From the NCBI GenBank assembly GCA_035622175.1, contig DASPVV010000261.1:1-64000 (forward strand): 64,000 nucleotides of DNA. Direction: 5' to 3'. Below are positions 52,252 to 61,499 of the stretch, piece after piece (position 1 is the stretch's first letter; each line of letters starts with the position of its first letter). Source of the stretch: JAFAGX01 sp035622175. Lineage in GTDB: Bacteria; Acidobacteriota; Terriglobia; Terriglobales; Acidobacteriaceae. The translations under genes and the position numbers were made by a program. The notes beneath the pieces are model-generated. The model was not told the DNA's origin and made no database searches. It saw only the letters and a list, made by a program, of their open reading frames with translations.

Positions 52252-53571
52252 GTGATCAGGAAAACCTTGCATACGCTGAGCCTGGGAAGTCGCGCTAAGT
52301 TTTGTCTCTACCTGCGTCATGCGATGGCGTGCGGGGCCCGCCTTTTATTGGTAGCTCTCCGCATGGCGGGAATCGGTCTATGGTCAACCGTCGCCGTGGC
52401 CGAGACGCCGCGACAACTCCCGCCGTCCTTTGAGTTTTCTTCTGGCGGATCAAGCCTGTCGATCCCGGTGGAAGTAGTTGGGGATGGCCTGGTGCTTATG
52501 CAGGGAGAAGTTAATGGTCACGCGGGCTGGTTCATTCTTGACGACGCAACCCAGGGATTTACGGTAGACAACGAATATGCCAGACGCAGTTCGCTCGAAG
52601 AAACTGCCAGAGCCCTAGCGCGCGGAGGGGGACCTAGCGCGATCGATGCGGGCGTGGTACACGACGTGCGGATCAGTCTGCAAGGTTTGGACCTGACCCA
52701 TCGCAACCTGGTGGTCATTGCATTGAAGGCTATCGAGCCTGCCATCGGGCATACGGTCGACGGTATTCTTGGTTCGCGCTTGTTCGATGATCTAACCGTG
52801 GTCGTGGACTACGACCGACCTTGTGTCTCTATTTACCGACCTGATCAGTACCGGCCTACGGGAAAGGAAACTCCATTCCCGGTTCGGATTGACCAGCACG
52901 GATTCCCATTCCTTGACGCTGCCATCGTTCTGCCCGGAATGCCGCCAGTCCGCGGCAACTTCCTCATCGACGGCGGCGCCAATACTTTCGCGGACGTTTA
53001 CAAGGCGTTCAGTGCCGCCCATGGAATTCCGCCTCGTGGCATGAAGCTCCTCGATGCGCCTGGAACGAGCACTGGGGGACGAACCGAATCGCGAGATGGG
53101 CGAGCCGATCGGATTGATCTTGGCTCCTACTCGATCCGTCACCCGCCGGTCACATTTGCCGAGGACACCGAGGGCTTAATGGCGGCGACAGATTATGCAG
53201 GACTGATTGGCGCCGAGTTTCTCGAGAGGTTTACGGTCGTCTTCGACAATCCCAACAAACGCATCTTGCTGACGCCGAATCGGCGCTACCACGAAGCAGC
53301 GGCCTATGACGAGAGCGGCCTAAGAATTCGGGCGGACCCTCCTGATTTTCATCGCTTCGTCGTGACCAGGATTGTTCCCGAATCGGCCGCGGCGATGGCT
53401 GGCATCGTCCCGGGAGACGTCCTAACGTCGATTGCAGGTCGTCCGAGTCAAGATTTGACGCTGACCGAACTCCGCGAGTTGCTGCGCAGGCCGAACGCAC
53501 GTTACACGTTAGGCGTCACACGCGGCGATCGGCAGCTTCGGTTGGACCTACGACTTCGTCGGCTCCTGTAG
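52252..53571 (+). CDS. Secreted aspartyl-protease-like protein with PDZ domain
   Basis: A 439-residue protein. An N-terminal hydrophobic segment (about 29-50) acts as signal peptide. Two retropepsin-like lobes follow. The first lobe has Asp97 in WFILDDATQGF, where the usual D-T/S-G-A is altered to D-D-A-T. The second has Asp240 in NFLIDGGANTF, close to canonical. A PDZ domain ends the chain (about 365-439, RIVPESAAAMAGIVPGDVLTSI). Such proteins are common in Acidobacteriota and Bacteroidota. The altered first motif leaves activity in doubt. A GTG start has GGAG six bases upstream; an ATG 24 codons later is an alternative. Confidence 0.82.
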   Translation: MIRKTLHTLSLGSRAKFCLYLRHAMACGARLLLVALRMAGIGLWSTVAVAETPRQLPPSFEFSSGGSSLSIPVEVVGDGLVLMQGEVNGHAGWFILDDATQGFTVDNEYARRSSLEETARALARGGGPSAIDAGVVHDVRISLQGLDLTHRNLVVIALKAIEPAIGHTVDGILGSRLFDDLTVVVDYDRPCVSIYRPDQYRPTGKETPFPVRIDQHGFPFLDAAIVLPGMPPVRGNFLIDGGANTFADVYKAFSAAHGIPPRGMKLLDAPGTSTGGRTESRDGRADRIDLGSYSIRHPPVTFAEDTEGLMAATDYAGLIGAEFLERFTVVFDNPNKRILLTPNRRYHEAAAYDESGLRIRADPPDFHRFVVTRIVPESAAAMAGIVPGDVLTSIAGRPSQDLTLTELRELLRRPNARYTLGVTRGDRQLRLDLRLRRLL

Positions 53572-53759
53572 AGGAACCTTTCCTGAAGACGATCGCCAGC
53601 TCGGAGCCGAGCTCGCGATCGACGCCCAGACCGAAGACCACCCATTCTGCGGCAAACCAGCGCCTCCGGCAGATTCTGCCACCCGAGAGTATGGCGGAAG
53701 TTCGTAAGTTCCATAGCCCGGCGTGGGAGGGAAGTACAAAAAGTGCGGTTAGGAAACGC

Positions 53760-55121
53760 CTATCGGCCGCTGCTGTACCAAATGGACCCCGGGGTGCGAA
53801 AGTTCAACCCTTCACCCCAGACGGCCTGGGTGCGGCTATCGCTGTCGATGGCCATCTCGAAGTAATCACCGAAGGGGAAACTGAAGCCTTTGGCGCGAAT
53901 ATAGCGATAACCGGGCACGTAGCTTGACAGCCTGGCCTCAGCCGTCCAGGTGGCTCCGCCATTGGTCGAACTGCGGTAGTAAACATTCCAGAAGGGGCCG
54001 TTGCGGGTGTCCATCCAGGCAGCGCGTACGTCCCCTGCCGATCCTGCCACCAGGGCTGGAAAGGCGTGCTCAACCCCCGCAGGGGCAAGGGAAATGCCAG
54101 TCCGGGGAGACCAGGTTTCACCCGCGGTGGTCGAGGACGCGAACTGAATTCGTTCCGGCGCCAAGTCCCCTTTTCCCGCATTCCACAGCGCATACAGCGT
54201 GCCAGCGTCATCGGAGGCGATCGTAATCTGGGCACCCAGATACCCCCACTCGCACTGAAAATCCGAACAGTCGGGCGGTGCCCCCGAGCCATCCATCAAG
54301 GTTGTCGTCCAAGTCCTGCCGCCGTCCGACGACTTGCTGGCATAGAGATTCACCCGCCCCTTCATTCCATTGTGCCGAGTGTATCCCGCCCACGCGATAT
54401 AGGCATTTTGACCGGGGTCGACGGTGGCGCCACCGGCTAGAGCCCGCACCAGTGGCAAAGGCGGGTTCACGTCGGCCGAGCTAAAGGTGATGCCTCCATC
54501 GTGCGATGTAGCGACCCGGATTCCGTGTGAGCGATTAAAGGCAAGATACACGTCACGACCGCGCACCGCGAGAATTGGCTTGTCTGCATCTTGGCTGCCG
54601 CGGTCGGCGATCACGATCGACCAGCTTTGCCCGAAATCTACGGATTTGGCCACCATGGCGTCGATGTTTTCGTCCTGCAGCCAGGCCGCGTACACGGTCC
54701 GGTGATCCTCGGGATCGACCACAATTTGCGCGTCAAACTGACCGGTCGTATGGGCAGCGATGGGGTGCGGCGGTTGCCAGGTGAACCCATTGTCATCGCT
54801 CACCACGAGGATCATGGAGGGCATCGAGCAGTTCTGGATGAAGGCCGCTTCCATCAACAAAGCCCCATTCAAACCACCTTGGATCGCCAGCTGCTCCTTC
54901 GCCGGGCAATCCGGCAGCAGGCCATATTGGGGATAGAGCACATACACGTGGCCGAAGCCGTCGGAGGCAATCGCCGGTTCCCATTGGTCCCCTACGGTGA
55001 ATCCGAGGCGCAGGGGAGGAGAAAAGGCGTTGGCGGCCAGCGCGTTAGGCGCCAGCACAAGCGCGGTGAGGAGCGCCAAAATCGACTCGAGATGGCCTTT
55101 CCGCTGAGAAATGGTTGGCAC
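53760..55121 (-). CDS. Secreted BNR/Asp-box repeat (sialidase-fold) protein
   Basis: A 453-residue protein. A signal peptide (about 1-30, ILALLTALVLAPNALAANA) precedes a six-bladed propeller. Four Asp-box repeats are visible: SDDNGFTW, SHDGGITF, SSDGGRTW and STNGGATW. The fold is shared by sialidases and many non-catalytic proteins. I do not see the arginine triad of true sialidases, so enzyme activity is not claimed. It begins with a GTG and GAGG lies just upstream. It diverges from msrA. Confidence 0.8.
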   Translation of the reverse strand: MPTISQRKGHLESILALLTALVLAPNALAANAFSPPLRLGFTVGDQWEPAIASDGFGHVYVLYPQYGLLPDCPAKEQLAIQGGLNGALLMEAAFIQNCSMPSMILVVSDDNGFTWQPPHPIAAHTTGQFDAQIVVDPEDHRTVYAAWLQDENIDAMVAKSVDFGQSWSIVIADRGSQDADKPILAVRGRDVYLAFNRSHGIRVATSHDGGITFSSADVNPPLPLVRALAGGATVDPGQNAYIAWAGYTRHNGMKGRVNLYASKSSDGGRTWTTTLMDGSGAPPDCSDFQCEWGYLGAQITIASDDAGTLYALWNAGKGDLAPERIQFASSTTAGETWSPRTGISLAPAGVEHAFPALVAGSAGDVRAAWMDTRNGPFWNVYYRSSTNGGATWTAEARLSSYVPGYRYIRAKGFSFPFGDYFEMAIDSDSRTQAVWGEGLNFRTPGSIWYSSGR

Positions 55122-55336
55122 ACAACCTCGGCGGGTGGGGGGAACCCTTGTAGGGACTCTACCCTGTCGACCCAGGGCCCGTCAATTCCGAGCTGCCCCC
55201 GGATTCTGCTGCCATTCTCACCCTGATTCGGCGGGTCATCCTCCGGCCGCCGGGTTGACCAAGGCAAGCAATGGATGCCACTTTTCACCCTGTGCCCTCA
55301 TCTCATACAATGACCAGCGCCGAGGGAGCGGTTCCT

Positions 55337-55813
55337 ATGGCTAAAGCCATTTTTGCTGCCGGCTGTTTTTGGGGAGTGGAAGCAACCTTTCGTCGCTTAC
55401 CCGGGGTAGTTTCGACGCGGGTCGGCTATACCGGGGGGAAGCTCCCGAATCCCACCTACAAGGATGTTTGTACGGATGGGACCGGCCACGCCGAAGCCGT
55501 CGAAGTGGAATATGATCCCACCCAGCTTTCCTACGAGAAGCTGCTCGACGTATTCTGGGAGAACCACGACCCCACCCAACTGAATCGCCAGGGTCCCGAT
55601 TGGGGTACGCAATATCGTTCCGCCATTTTCTTCACCAGTCCAGAGCAGGAGGCCGCGGCCAAAGCTTCGAAGCAACGGCTCGAGGAGTCGGGCCGGTACA
55701 GAAAACCGATCGTTACCCAAATCGTTCCCGCCGCGAGCTTCTATCAAGCCGAGGACTACCACCAGCAGTATCTCGAGAAGCGCGGCCTCGCCAGTTGCCA
55801 GCTCAAGGCCTAG
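55337..55813 (+). CDS. msrA: Peptide methionine (S)-S-oxide reductase
   Basis: A 158-residue MsrA that repairs the S-form of oxidised methionine. The catalytic cysteine lies in AAGCFWGVEATFR near the N-terminus; the codon is TGT, so this is the ordinary cysteine form. Other motifs are TRVGYTGGKLPNPTY, GHAEAVEVEYDP and PTQLNRQGPDWGTQYRS. A C-terminal cysteine (ASCQLKA) may be the resolving residue. GGGAG lies about ten bases before the ATG at 55337; upstream ATGs at 55271 and 55310 are weaker choices. It converges with map. Confidence 0.94.
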   Translation: MAKAIFAAGCFWGVEATFRRLPGVVSTRVGYTGGKLPNPTYKDVCTDGTGHAEAVEVEYDPTQLSYEKLLDVFWENHDPTQLNRQGPDWGTQYRSAIFFTSPEQEAAAKASKQRLEESGRYRKPIVTQIVPAASFYQAEDYHQQYLEKRGLASCQLKA

Positions 55814-55828
55814 AACCGGCAATCACCT

Positions 55829-56572
55829 CTAGGCCGCGGTCACGAGAATCGGCTCGCCCTTGCCGATCACAAGCGTGTGTTCGTAGTGTGCGGAAGGTTG
55901 GCCGTCGGCGGTACACACGGTCCAGCCGTCTTGGGCCAGAACCGCTCGCCCCGACCCAGCCGCAATGATCGGCTCGACTGTGATGACCAGCCCTTCGGTG
56001 AGAATCTGACGGGCGGCGGGATCGGGATAATTCGGCACGCGCGGTTCTTCATGGATGGTGCGGCCAATGCCGTGTCCGCCGAGATCGCGAATCACGGAAA
56101 ACCCGCTGCGCTCGACCTCGTGCTCCACCACGCGGCCAATCTCCGAGACGCGAAAACCGGCCCGCGCCACCAGCATCGCCTTGGCAAACGCGCGTTCCGC
56201 GCAAGCCACCAAACGTTGGCGTTCTTCGGACACCGCACCGACCGGAACCGTGATGGCCGCGTCCGCCATAAATCCATCTTTCTCGACGGTAACGTCCAGC
56301 TTCACCAGGTCGCCATCCGCGAGAACGCGTTGGCCCGGTACGCCGTGAACTGCCTCCTGGTTGAGACTGATGCAGCTGGTTCCGGGAAAACTGTAAACCA
56401 GGGCGGGCGCCGATTTTGCTCCATTCTGGCGCATGACCGCCGCCCCGATCTCATCCAGTTCTCGGGTGGTAATTCCGGGACGAACCTCGCGCTTCATGGC
56501 TTCGATCATGAGCCGTACGATGGTGCCGGCCGCACGCAGACCTTCGAGTTCGGCCGGTTCTTTGATGGACAC
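55829..56572 (-). CDS. map: Methionine aminopeptidase, type I
   Basis: A 247-residue metalloprotease that removes the initiator methionine. The metal ligands are recognisable in LVKLDVTVEKDGFMADAA (two Asp), GGHGIGRTIHEEP (His), ITVEPI (Glu) and HYEHTLVI region (Glu). The His in NQEAVHGVPG binds substrate. There is no N-terminal zinc-finger extension. A GTG start is preceded by AGGAGA at good spacing. It stands alone, not next to secY or infA as often seen, so the genome may contain another copy. Confidence 0.95.
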   Translation of the reverse strand: MSIKEPAELEGLRAAGTIVRLMIEAMKREVRPGITTRELDEIGAAVMRQNGAKSAPALVYSFPGTSCISLNQEAVHGVPGQRVLADGDLVKLDVTVEKDGFMADAAITVPVGAVSEERQRLVACAERAFAKAMLVARAGFRVSEIGRVVEHEVERSGFSVIRDLGGHGIGRTIHEEPRVPNYPDPAARQILTEGLVITVEPIIAAGSGRAVLAQDGWTVCTADGQPSAHYEHTLVIGKGEPILVTAA

Positions 56573-56684
56573 GACTCTCTCCTGAGGCGATCGATACTCT
56601 TGCTAGCCTAACCCATCCTTGCCTGAGGCAGTCAAACCATCGCGCAATATTTCTGCTAGTCCTGGCTCTTTCGTACTTCGAATC

Positions 56685-57395
56685 CTATGCGGGAAGCAGC
56701 ATGCCCTTTTCCAGATGCCGGATGACATGGGCGTAGGAAGCCGCGTGCGGGTCGTGGGTGACCATCACAATCGTCTTATGAAAATCCTGGTTCAAGCGTT
56801 TCAGAATCTCCAGAATCTCGGTGGCGGAGTGGCCGTCGAGATCGCCCGTAGGTTCATCGGCGAGTACTACGGTGGGATCGCTCACGATGGCACGAGCAAT
56901 GGCCACCCGTTGTTCCTGGCCACCCGACAGCTGCTTGGGGAGGTGGTGGACGCGCTCCTCGAGCCCGACCAGTTTCAAGGCGGTCACGACATGATCACGG
57001 CGCTCGCGCGCGTTCAGCTTGGTGAGCAGCAAGGGTAACTCGACATTTTCAAACGCGGTCAGCACCGGGATGAGATTGAAGGTCTGGAAAACATACCCAA
57101 TATGCCGATTGCGCCAGCGCGCGGACTGGCTATCGCTGAAGCGGAACACATTCTGGCCGAGCACCAGCAGTTCGCCGGAGCTTGGACGATCAATGGCGGC
57201 AATCATGTTCAGCAGCGTCGTCTTGCCCGAGCCCGAGGGTCCCATGAGGGCGAGAAACTCGGCGGCGGCGATCTCGAGGGAAACGTCGTCGAGCGCCTTC
57301 ACTTGAAAGGCATCCCGCTGAAAAACCTTGCTCACATGACGAGCCTGAACCACCTTCGTCTCCGTCGTGGTGTTGAGCGCCATGGCAGTACTCAT
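56685..57395 (-). CDS. ABC transporter ATP-binding protein, LolD/MacB type
   Basis: A 236-residue ATPase. Walker A is LMGPSGSGKTTLLNMI, the signature is LSGGQEQRVAIARA and Walker B is VVLADEPTGDLD. This wording places it with the LolD/MacB/FtsE family that works with FtsX-type permeases. It is the last gene of a four-gene unit; its ATG overlaps the stop codon of the adaptor gene by four bases (ATGA), so translation is coupled. AAGGG lies before the start. Confidence 0.93.
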   Translation of the reverse strand: MSTAMALNTTTETKVVQARHVSKVFQRDAFQVKALDDVSLEIAAAEFLALMGPSGSGKTTLLNMIAAIDRPSSGELLVLGQNVFRFSDSQSARWRNRHIGYVFQTFNLIPVLTAFENVELPLLLTKLNARERRDHVVTALKLVGLEERVHHLPKQLSGGQEQRVAIARAIVSDPTVVLADEPTGDLDGHSATEILEILKRLNQDFHKTIVMVTHDPHAASYAHVIRHLEKGMLLPA

Positions 57396-58753
57396 GGTTG
57401 TCCCTTGATTTTGATTTTGTCGCCGTCTTTCAAGCCTGGCGGAGCGGCGGTAATAACGTTCTCGCCTCCGGTCAACCCCTTGACCGTAAAACCGCTGCTG
57501 CGTTGTACCACGACATCGACTGGGCGTTCGAGCGCCCGGCCGTTGAAGGCAATCCAAACCACCTTCTTGCCGTTGTGATCGAAGACGGCGGAGGTTGGCA
57601 CGAGCACGCCCGAGGCTTCGCTGCTCCGAGGCCTGGTGTTGTCCGCCAAGAACTTCACCGTGGCGTTCATCTCCGGCCGAAGGTAGGCATCCGGATTCAG
57701 GATCTGCACCTTGACCTGCACGGTTGCCTTTTGACGATTGGCCTCGGGCGAGATCTCGTGAATCTCGCCATCGTATTTGCGGTCGGGATAGGCGTCCAAG
57801 GTGACCACGCCCTTCTGCCTGGGGCCGAGCTTGGCGAAATCGTCCTGGGCGATGTCGAGTTCCACCTGAATGTCGTTGAGATCGGCGAGCGCCACCACCT
57901 CGCCTTGCGGACCGCCTTCGGCCTGGCTGGCAAACTGCGAGGTAACCAGCTCGCCCTTTTCGGCCGTGCGTTCGAGAATGGTGCCGCTGACCGGGGCGCG
58001 AATGACGGTTGCATCCAACCACGATTTCGTATAGGCCTCCTGGCCTTCGGCCTGCACCAGAGCCCCCCTGGCTCGCGCAATTTCTTCCGTGCGCGGACCG
58101 ATCTTGGCCAGACGGTACGCCTTTTCCAAAGAATTTACCCGCTGCTGGTCCGCCTCGTACTTGGCGGTCGCGTCGTCGAAGACTTGCTTGGCCACCACGC
58201 CTTGCGACCACAGTTCGCGATCGCGATCGAGCGTCAGCTTGTCATTGGTGAGCGTGGCCCGCGCTTCATCGAGGTTATGTTGCGCTTGATCGATCTCTTC
58301 GGGACGGGACCCGTGTTCGAGTTCCTCGAGATAGGCGCGAGCGTTCTCCGCAGCCCCTTTGGCTTCCTCGTACTGCGCGCGGAATTCATCGTCCTCCAGG
58401 CGGACGAGAACCTGGCCTTGTTTGACTTTGTCGCCCTTCTCCACCCCGATCCAGGCCACCCGCCCGGTGACCTTGGAATTCACATTGATTTTGTGATGGG
58501 GCACGATGTAACCAGTGGCCGTCAGCACGACCCCGCTCGGGTCTCCGCTGTTCTCCGCTTGGGCGCGGGACACTTCGACCTCCGGGATGGGAGGGGCCAA
58601 CAGCCGATAAGCAAGCACAGCCACACCGAGAATCGCCACCACCGCGATGCCGCTGAGGATGTAGCGGCGCGCCCAGGGTGCAGGCTCTCCTCCGGGGGCG
58701 GAGCGGTCAATGCGCAGTCCCTGTAAGTCGGCGTGTTTGGTGTCGAGCGGCAT
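57392..58753 (-). CDS. Periplasmic adaptor of an ABC export system (HlyD/MacA-like)
   Basis: A 453-residue membrane-fusion protein. One N-terminal membrane helix (about 31-53, YILSGIAVVAILGVAVLAYR) anchors it. A biotinyl-lipoyl half-motif (SKVTGRVAWIGVEKGDKV) flanks a long coiled-coil hairpin (about 120-220), followed by ATVIRAPVSGTILERTAEKG and beta-barrel domains. It links the inner-membrane permeases to an outer-membrane channel, which is not encoded here. It lies between the permease genes and the ATPase. Confidence 0.9.
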   Translation of the reverse strand: MPLDTKHADLQGLRIDRSAPGGEPAPWARRYILSGIAVVAILGVAVLAYRLLAPPIPEVEVSRAQAENSGDPSGVVLTATGYIVPHHKINVNSKVTGRVAWIGVEKGDKVKQGQVLVRLEDDEFRAQYEEAKGAAENARAYLEELEHGSRPEEIDQAQHNLDEARATLTNDKLTLDRDRELWSQGVVAKQVFDDATAKYEADQQRVNSLEKAYRLAKIGPRTEEIARARGALVQAEGQEAYTKSWLDATVIRAPVSGTILERTAEKGELVTSQFASQAEGGPQGEVVALADLNDIQVELDIAQDDFAKLGPRQKGVVTLDAYPDRKYDGEIHEISPEANRQKATVQVKVQILNPDAYLRPEMNATVKFLADNTRPRSSEASGVLVPTSAVFDHNGKKVVWIAFNGRALERPVDVVVQRSSGFTVKGLTGGENVITAAPPGLKDGDKIKIKGQP

Positions 58754-58802
58754 AGCTTCTTGGTCGCGGGGATGGCGAGCTGTACCCGGTCCCTTCGGTC
58801 CT

Positions 58803-59966
58803 CTAGTCCCGCAAGGAAGCCAAAATCTGGCGCTGGGCAGCGTGCCAGGCCGGGGCCATTCCTCCGCACACGCCCATGACCAGCGCAAACAAAACGGCCC
58901 AGCCGACGACGCTTGGCGTCATCCGCAAACTGAACACGGCTTCGCTGAACGTGACCGGATTGTTGGTTCCGGTGGTCATACCGTTGAACGGCAGCATGAG
59001 CACAATGCCGACCAGCGCGCCGAGGAGAGACAACAGCAGCGATTCGAGAACAAACGACGCCAAAATGCTGGGCCGAGAAAACCCAATCACTCGCAAGGTG
59101 GCGATCTCCCGCGAACGATAAGCCACGGCCGCGTACATCGTGTTCATGGCCGCGAAGCAAGAACCGATTGCCATGATCACGGCTACAATCACGCCAACGA
59201 ACTTGATGGGGTCGCCGGAACTGGTCTGTTTCCCCCAATACTCGCTCTCGAGCATGCCGTTGAGCTTAAGCCTTTGATCGTCGTTCACACGATTCTTCAG
59301 CGCGTCGGCTGCCACCGGATCGGTGGCACGAAGCAGCACGGAGTTGTAGACGTCGCGATCGAAATCGGCGGCCAGCTGATTGATGTCCCCCCAGATCTCG
59401 GAATCGTGGGCCGTGCCGCCGGCGTCGAAAATACCGACCACGGTCCATGGTCCTTTGCCAATCCACATGGTGTCGCCCATATTGGCTTGGGCGAAGCGAC
59501 GGTGGATCGACTGGCTGACCACGATCTCGTGCTGCCCCGGCGTAAACCATCGCCCGGCGACGAGTTTTGTCTCCGGCCGCATGGCGATTCCCGTGGCCGT
59601 GAGGAATCGCACCGTGACATTGGTTTCTCCCGTGCCGTCGTTTCTCGGAAGCACGACCACCAGCAGGTCTTCTCCCGAGGCCAGCGGCTGGCCCTGCGCA
59701 TCGCGCGCGACCCCAGGCAGCTCCTTCATAATGGCGAGCGCATCGCGATCCACGCCGCCGGCTGCCAGTTCCGCGTTCGATCCCTTGCGCAACACCAAAA
59801 CATTCAGCGGATTCCCGCTCAGGCGAAACGCGGCATTCAGACCGGCCAAAAGCGCCAAGATAAAGATCGCGGTTGTGACCGTCAGCGCAATCCCCAGCGC
59901 GGTCATGACCGTAGCGCTCTTGCGCAGCTTCAGGTTTCTGATGTTGTAGCGCAGAGGAATCGCCAT
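58803..59966 (-). CDS. ABC transporter permease, FtsX type
   Basis: A 387-residue permease. The N-terminal helix region is SATVMTALGIALTVTTAIFI. A periplasmic domain follows (about 45-255), then three C-terminal helices of the FtsX domain with AAVAYRSREIATLRVIGFSR. It is the second of two permeases in this operon and starts 12 nt after the first one ends. The pair probably forms a heterodimer. Confidence 0.9.
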   Translation of the reverse strand: MAIPLRYNIRNLKLRKSATVMTALGIALTVTTAIFILALLAGLNAAFRLSGNPLNVLVLRKGSNAELAAGGVDRDALAIMKELPGVARDAQGQPLASGEDLLVVVLPRNDGTGETNVTVRFLTATGIAMRPETKLVAGRWFTPGQHEIVVSQSIHRRFAQANMGDTMWIGKGPWTVVGIFDAGGTAHDSEIWGDINQLAADFDRDVYNSVLLRATDPVAADALKNRVNDDQRLKLNGMLESEYWGKQTSSGDPIKFVGVIVAVIMAIGSCFAAMNTMYAAVAYRSREIATLRVIGFSRPSILASFVLESLLLSLLGALVGIVLMLPFNGMTTGTNNPVTFSEAVFSLRMTPSVVGWAVLFALVMGVCGGMAPAWHAAQRQILASLRD

Positions 59967-59978
59967 CGTTTTCTCGGG

Positions 59979-61130
59979 TCACCCGATATGCCGCAATCCT
60001 TCGACGATGTTTCCTCGGGATGCGTTGAATGCGGGCAAAAACGAACTCACCAGGCCCACCGTAGCCGCCACCAGAACCGCAACCAGCATGGTGGCCGGGT
60101 TGATCCTGACTGCGGACAATAACAAGCCCATTTGCGGAGCGCCCGCCATCCCAACCACCAGCAAGGAACCCGCGATCGAACCGAGCAATCCGCCCAAGGC
60201 CGCCAGGCTGACCGCTTCCCCTATGAATAGCGCCAGCACGGTGGCGCGAGTGAAGCCCAAGGTTTTGAGCAGGGCTACTTCGCGCGTGCGTTCCCGGATG
60301 GACATGGCCATGGTATTGGCCGAGACCAGTAAGGTGGCAAAGACCACCGCCCCACAGATGCTGAGGATGAAACCCTTTACGTTGCCGAGCATAGCGATCC
60401 ACTCGAGCTTGAAGGCCTTGTCACTCTCGGATTTCGTGGGACGCTCGGAATTGCGGAACAGGGCATCGATTGCGCTGGCCACTCGTGGCACGCTCTCGGG
60501 GGAATCCGCCAGCACGACGAATAGCCCGACGAGGCCCTTAAGCCTAGGGTAACCCTCATCGATGTAGGTGTTATTGAAATACAGGGTTTCGGTGGGAGTG
60601 GGGGCGGTGAAAATACCCCGAATCGTAAGCTCCAGGTCGAGGGGGTAAATCGTGCCCTTAAGGTTCAGCCGGTCGCCAATCCTCCACCCATGCTTCTTGG
60701 CCAACTCCGCATCGACGACACACCCGGCCCGGTCTCGCTGCCAGGCCTCCAATTGCTCGGGTGGAATATGGAAGTCCCTTTGTACGTCGAAGATCTCCTT
60801 GGGATCGGTGGCGAATTGGGCGAAGAAGTTCTCCGGCTTGTCGTCCTTGTATTGCCCTCCAAACCAGCTCTGATTGACGACATTTTCCACCCCCGGAACC
60901 GATCGGATCCTTTCGCGGTAGGCGATCGGCAAAAACTCGCCAAGGGAGACCCGGTGCCGCACGATCAAGCGCTGGGCAGACTCGCTGCTTCCGTCACTCC
61001 TATAAAACGCTTGCCAGACCGTCATCATGACCGTCAATAGCAACAAGGAAAAAGTGATACTGAGAAGGGTCAAAATGCTGCGCCGCTTGTTCCGAAAGGC
61101 ATTCCTGCGAACAAACCGAGCCAGGGTCAT
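59979..61130 (-). CDS. ABC transporter permease, FtsX type (first of operon)
   Basis: A 383-residue permease with the same layout as its neighbour: an N-terminal helix (RRSILTLLSITFSLLLLTVM), a periplasmic domain and a C-terminal FtsX domain (TMAMSIRERTREVALLKTLG). GGAG lies eight bases before the ATG. It heads a complete export operon: two permeases, adaptor and ATPase. Substrate unknown; such systems move lipoproteins, peptides, antibiotics or lipids. Confidence 0.9.
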   Translation of the reverse strand: MTLARFVRRNAFRNKRRSILTLLSITFSLLLLTVMMTVWQAFYRSDGSSESAQRLIVRHRVSLGEFLPIAYRERIRSVPGVENVVNQSWFGGQYKDDKPENFFAQFATDPKEIFDVQRDFHIPPEQLEAWQRDRAGCVVDAELAKKHGWRIGDRLNLKGTIYPLDLELTIRGIFTAPTPTETLYFNNTYIDEGYPRLKGLVGLFVVLADSPESVPRVASAIDALFRNSERPTKSESDKAFKLEWIAMLGNVKGFILSICGAVVFATLLVSANTMAMSIRERTREVALLKTLGFTRATVLALFIGEAVSLAALGGLLGSIAGSLLVVGMAGAPQMGLLLSAVRINPATMLVAVLVAATVGLVSSFLPAFNASRGNIVEGLRHIG

Positions 61131-61499
61131 GACCGAACTCCAGGAGAAATCCGACCTCGACAGGATCCGGAAATACCCTTAAGGATATCCGATGCCGCGA
61201 AACTGCGGCAACCGATCTTCCCCCTCCCCCCGCCACCCGTTCCGATCCCCGACCCTTCTCTCGCCGACGGTTTTCTTCGAGGAATAACGACGAGGAGAGA
61301 GAAAAGTTACTGGCGGGGGCGACCGAGCCCGGCCAGGCAGGCCAACCCCCGGCACACCAACGAACCTCGGCCGACCCGACTGGTACTTTCGTAACTCCCA
61401 TCTTGTGCGAAGGGGGTCTATCCTACTTGCGCCGCCCCCTCGAGGATCTCGCCAGCCACTTGTCCATAGCCGTTCTCCGCCTCTGCGAGGTTGGGCGCA
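61131..61499. promoter_or_regulatory. Divergent region between ABC operon and pseudokinase gene
   Basis: These 369 bp must contain promoters for both sides. I see two adjoining palindromes near the ABC operon (CCTTAAGG at 61177-61184 and GGATATCC at 61183-61190) but no convincing -35/-10 pair on either strand. No gene is supported. Confidence 0.35.

Noticed and set aside
53760..55121. Calling the BNR-repeat protein a sialidase.
   Set aside because: Asp boxes are present, but the catalytic arginine triad and FRIP-type motif are not evident.
55337..55813. MsrA as a second selenoprotein.
   Set aside because: The catalytic codon in GCFWG is TGT, so it is an ordinary cysteine enzyme.
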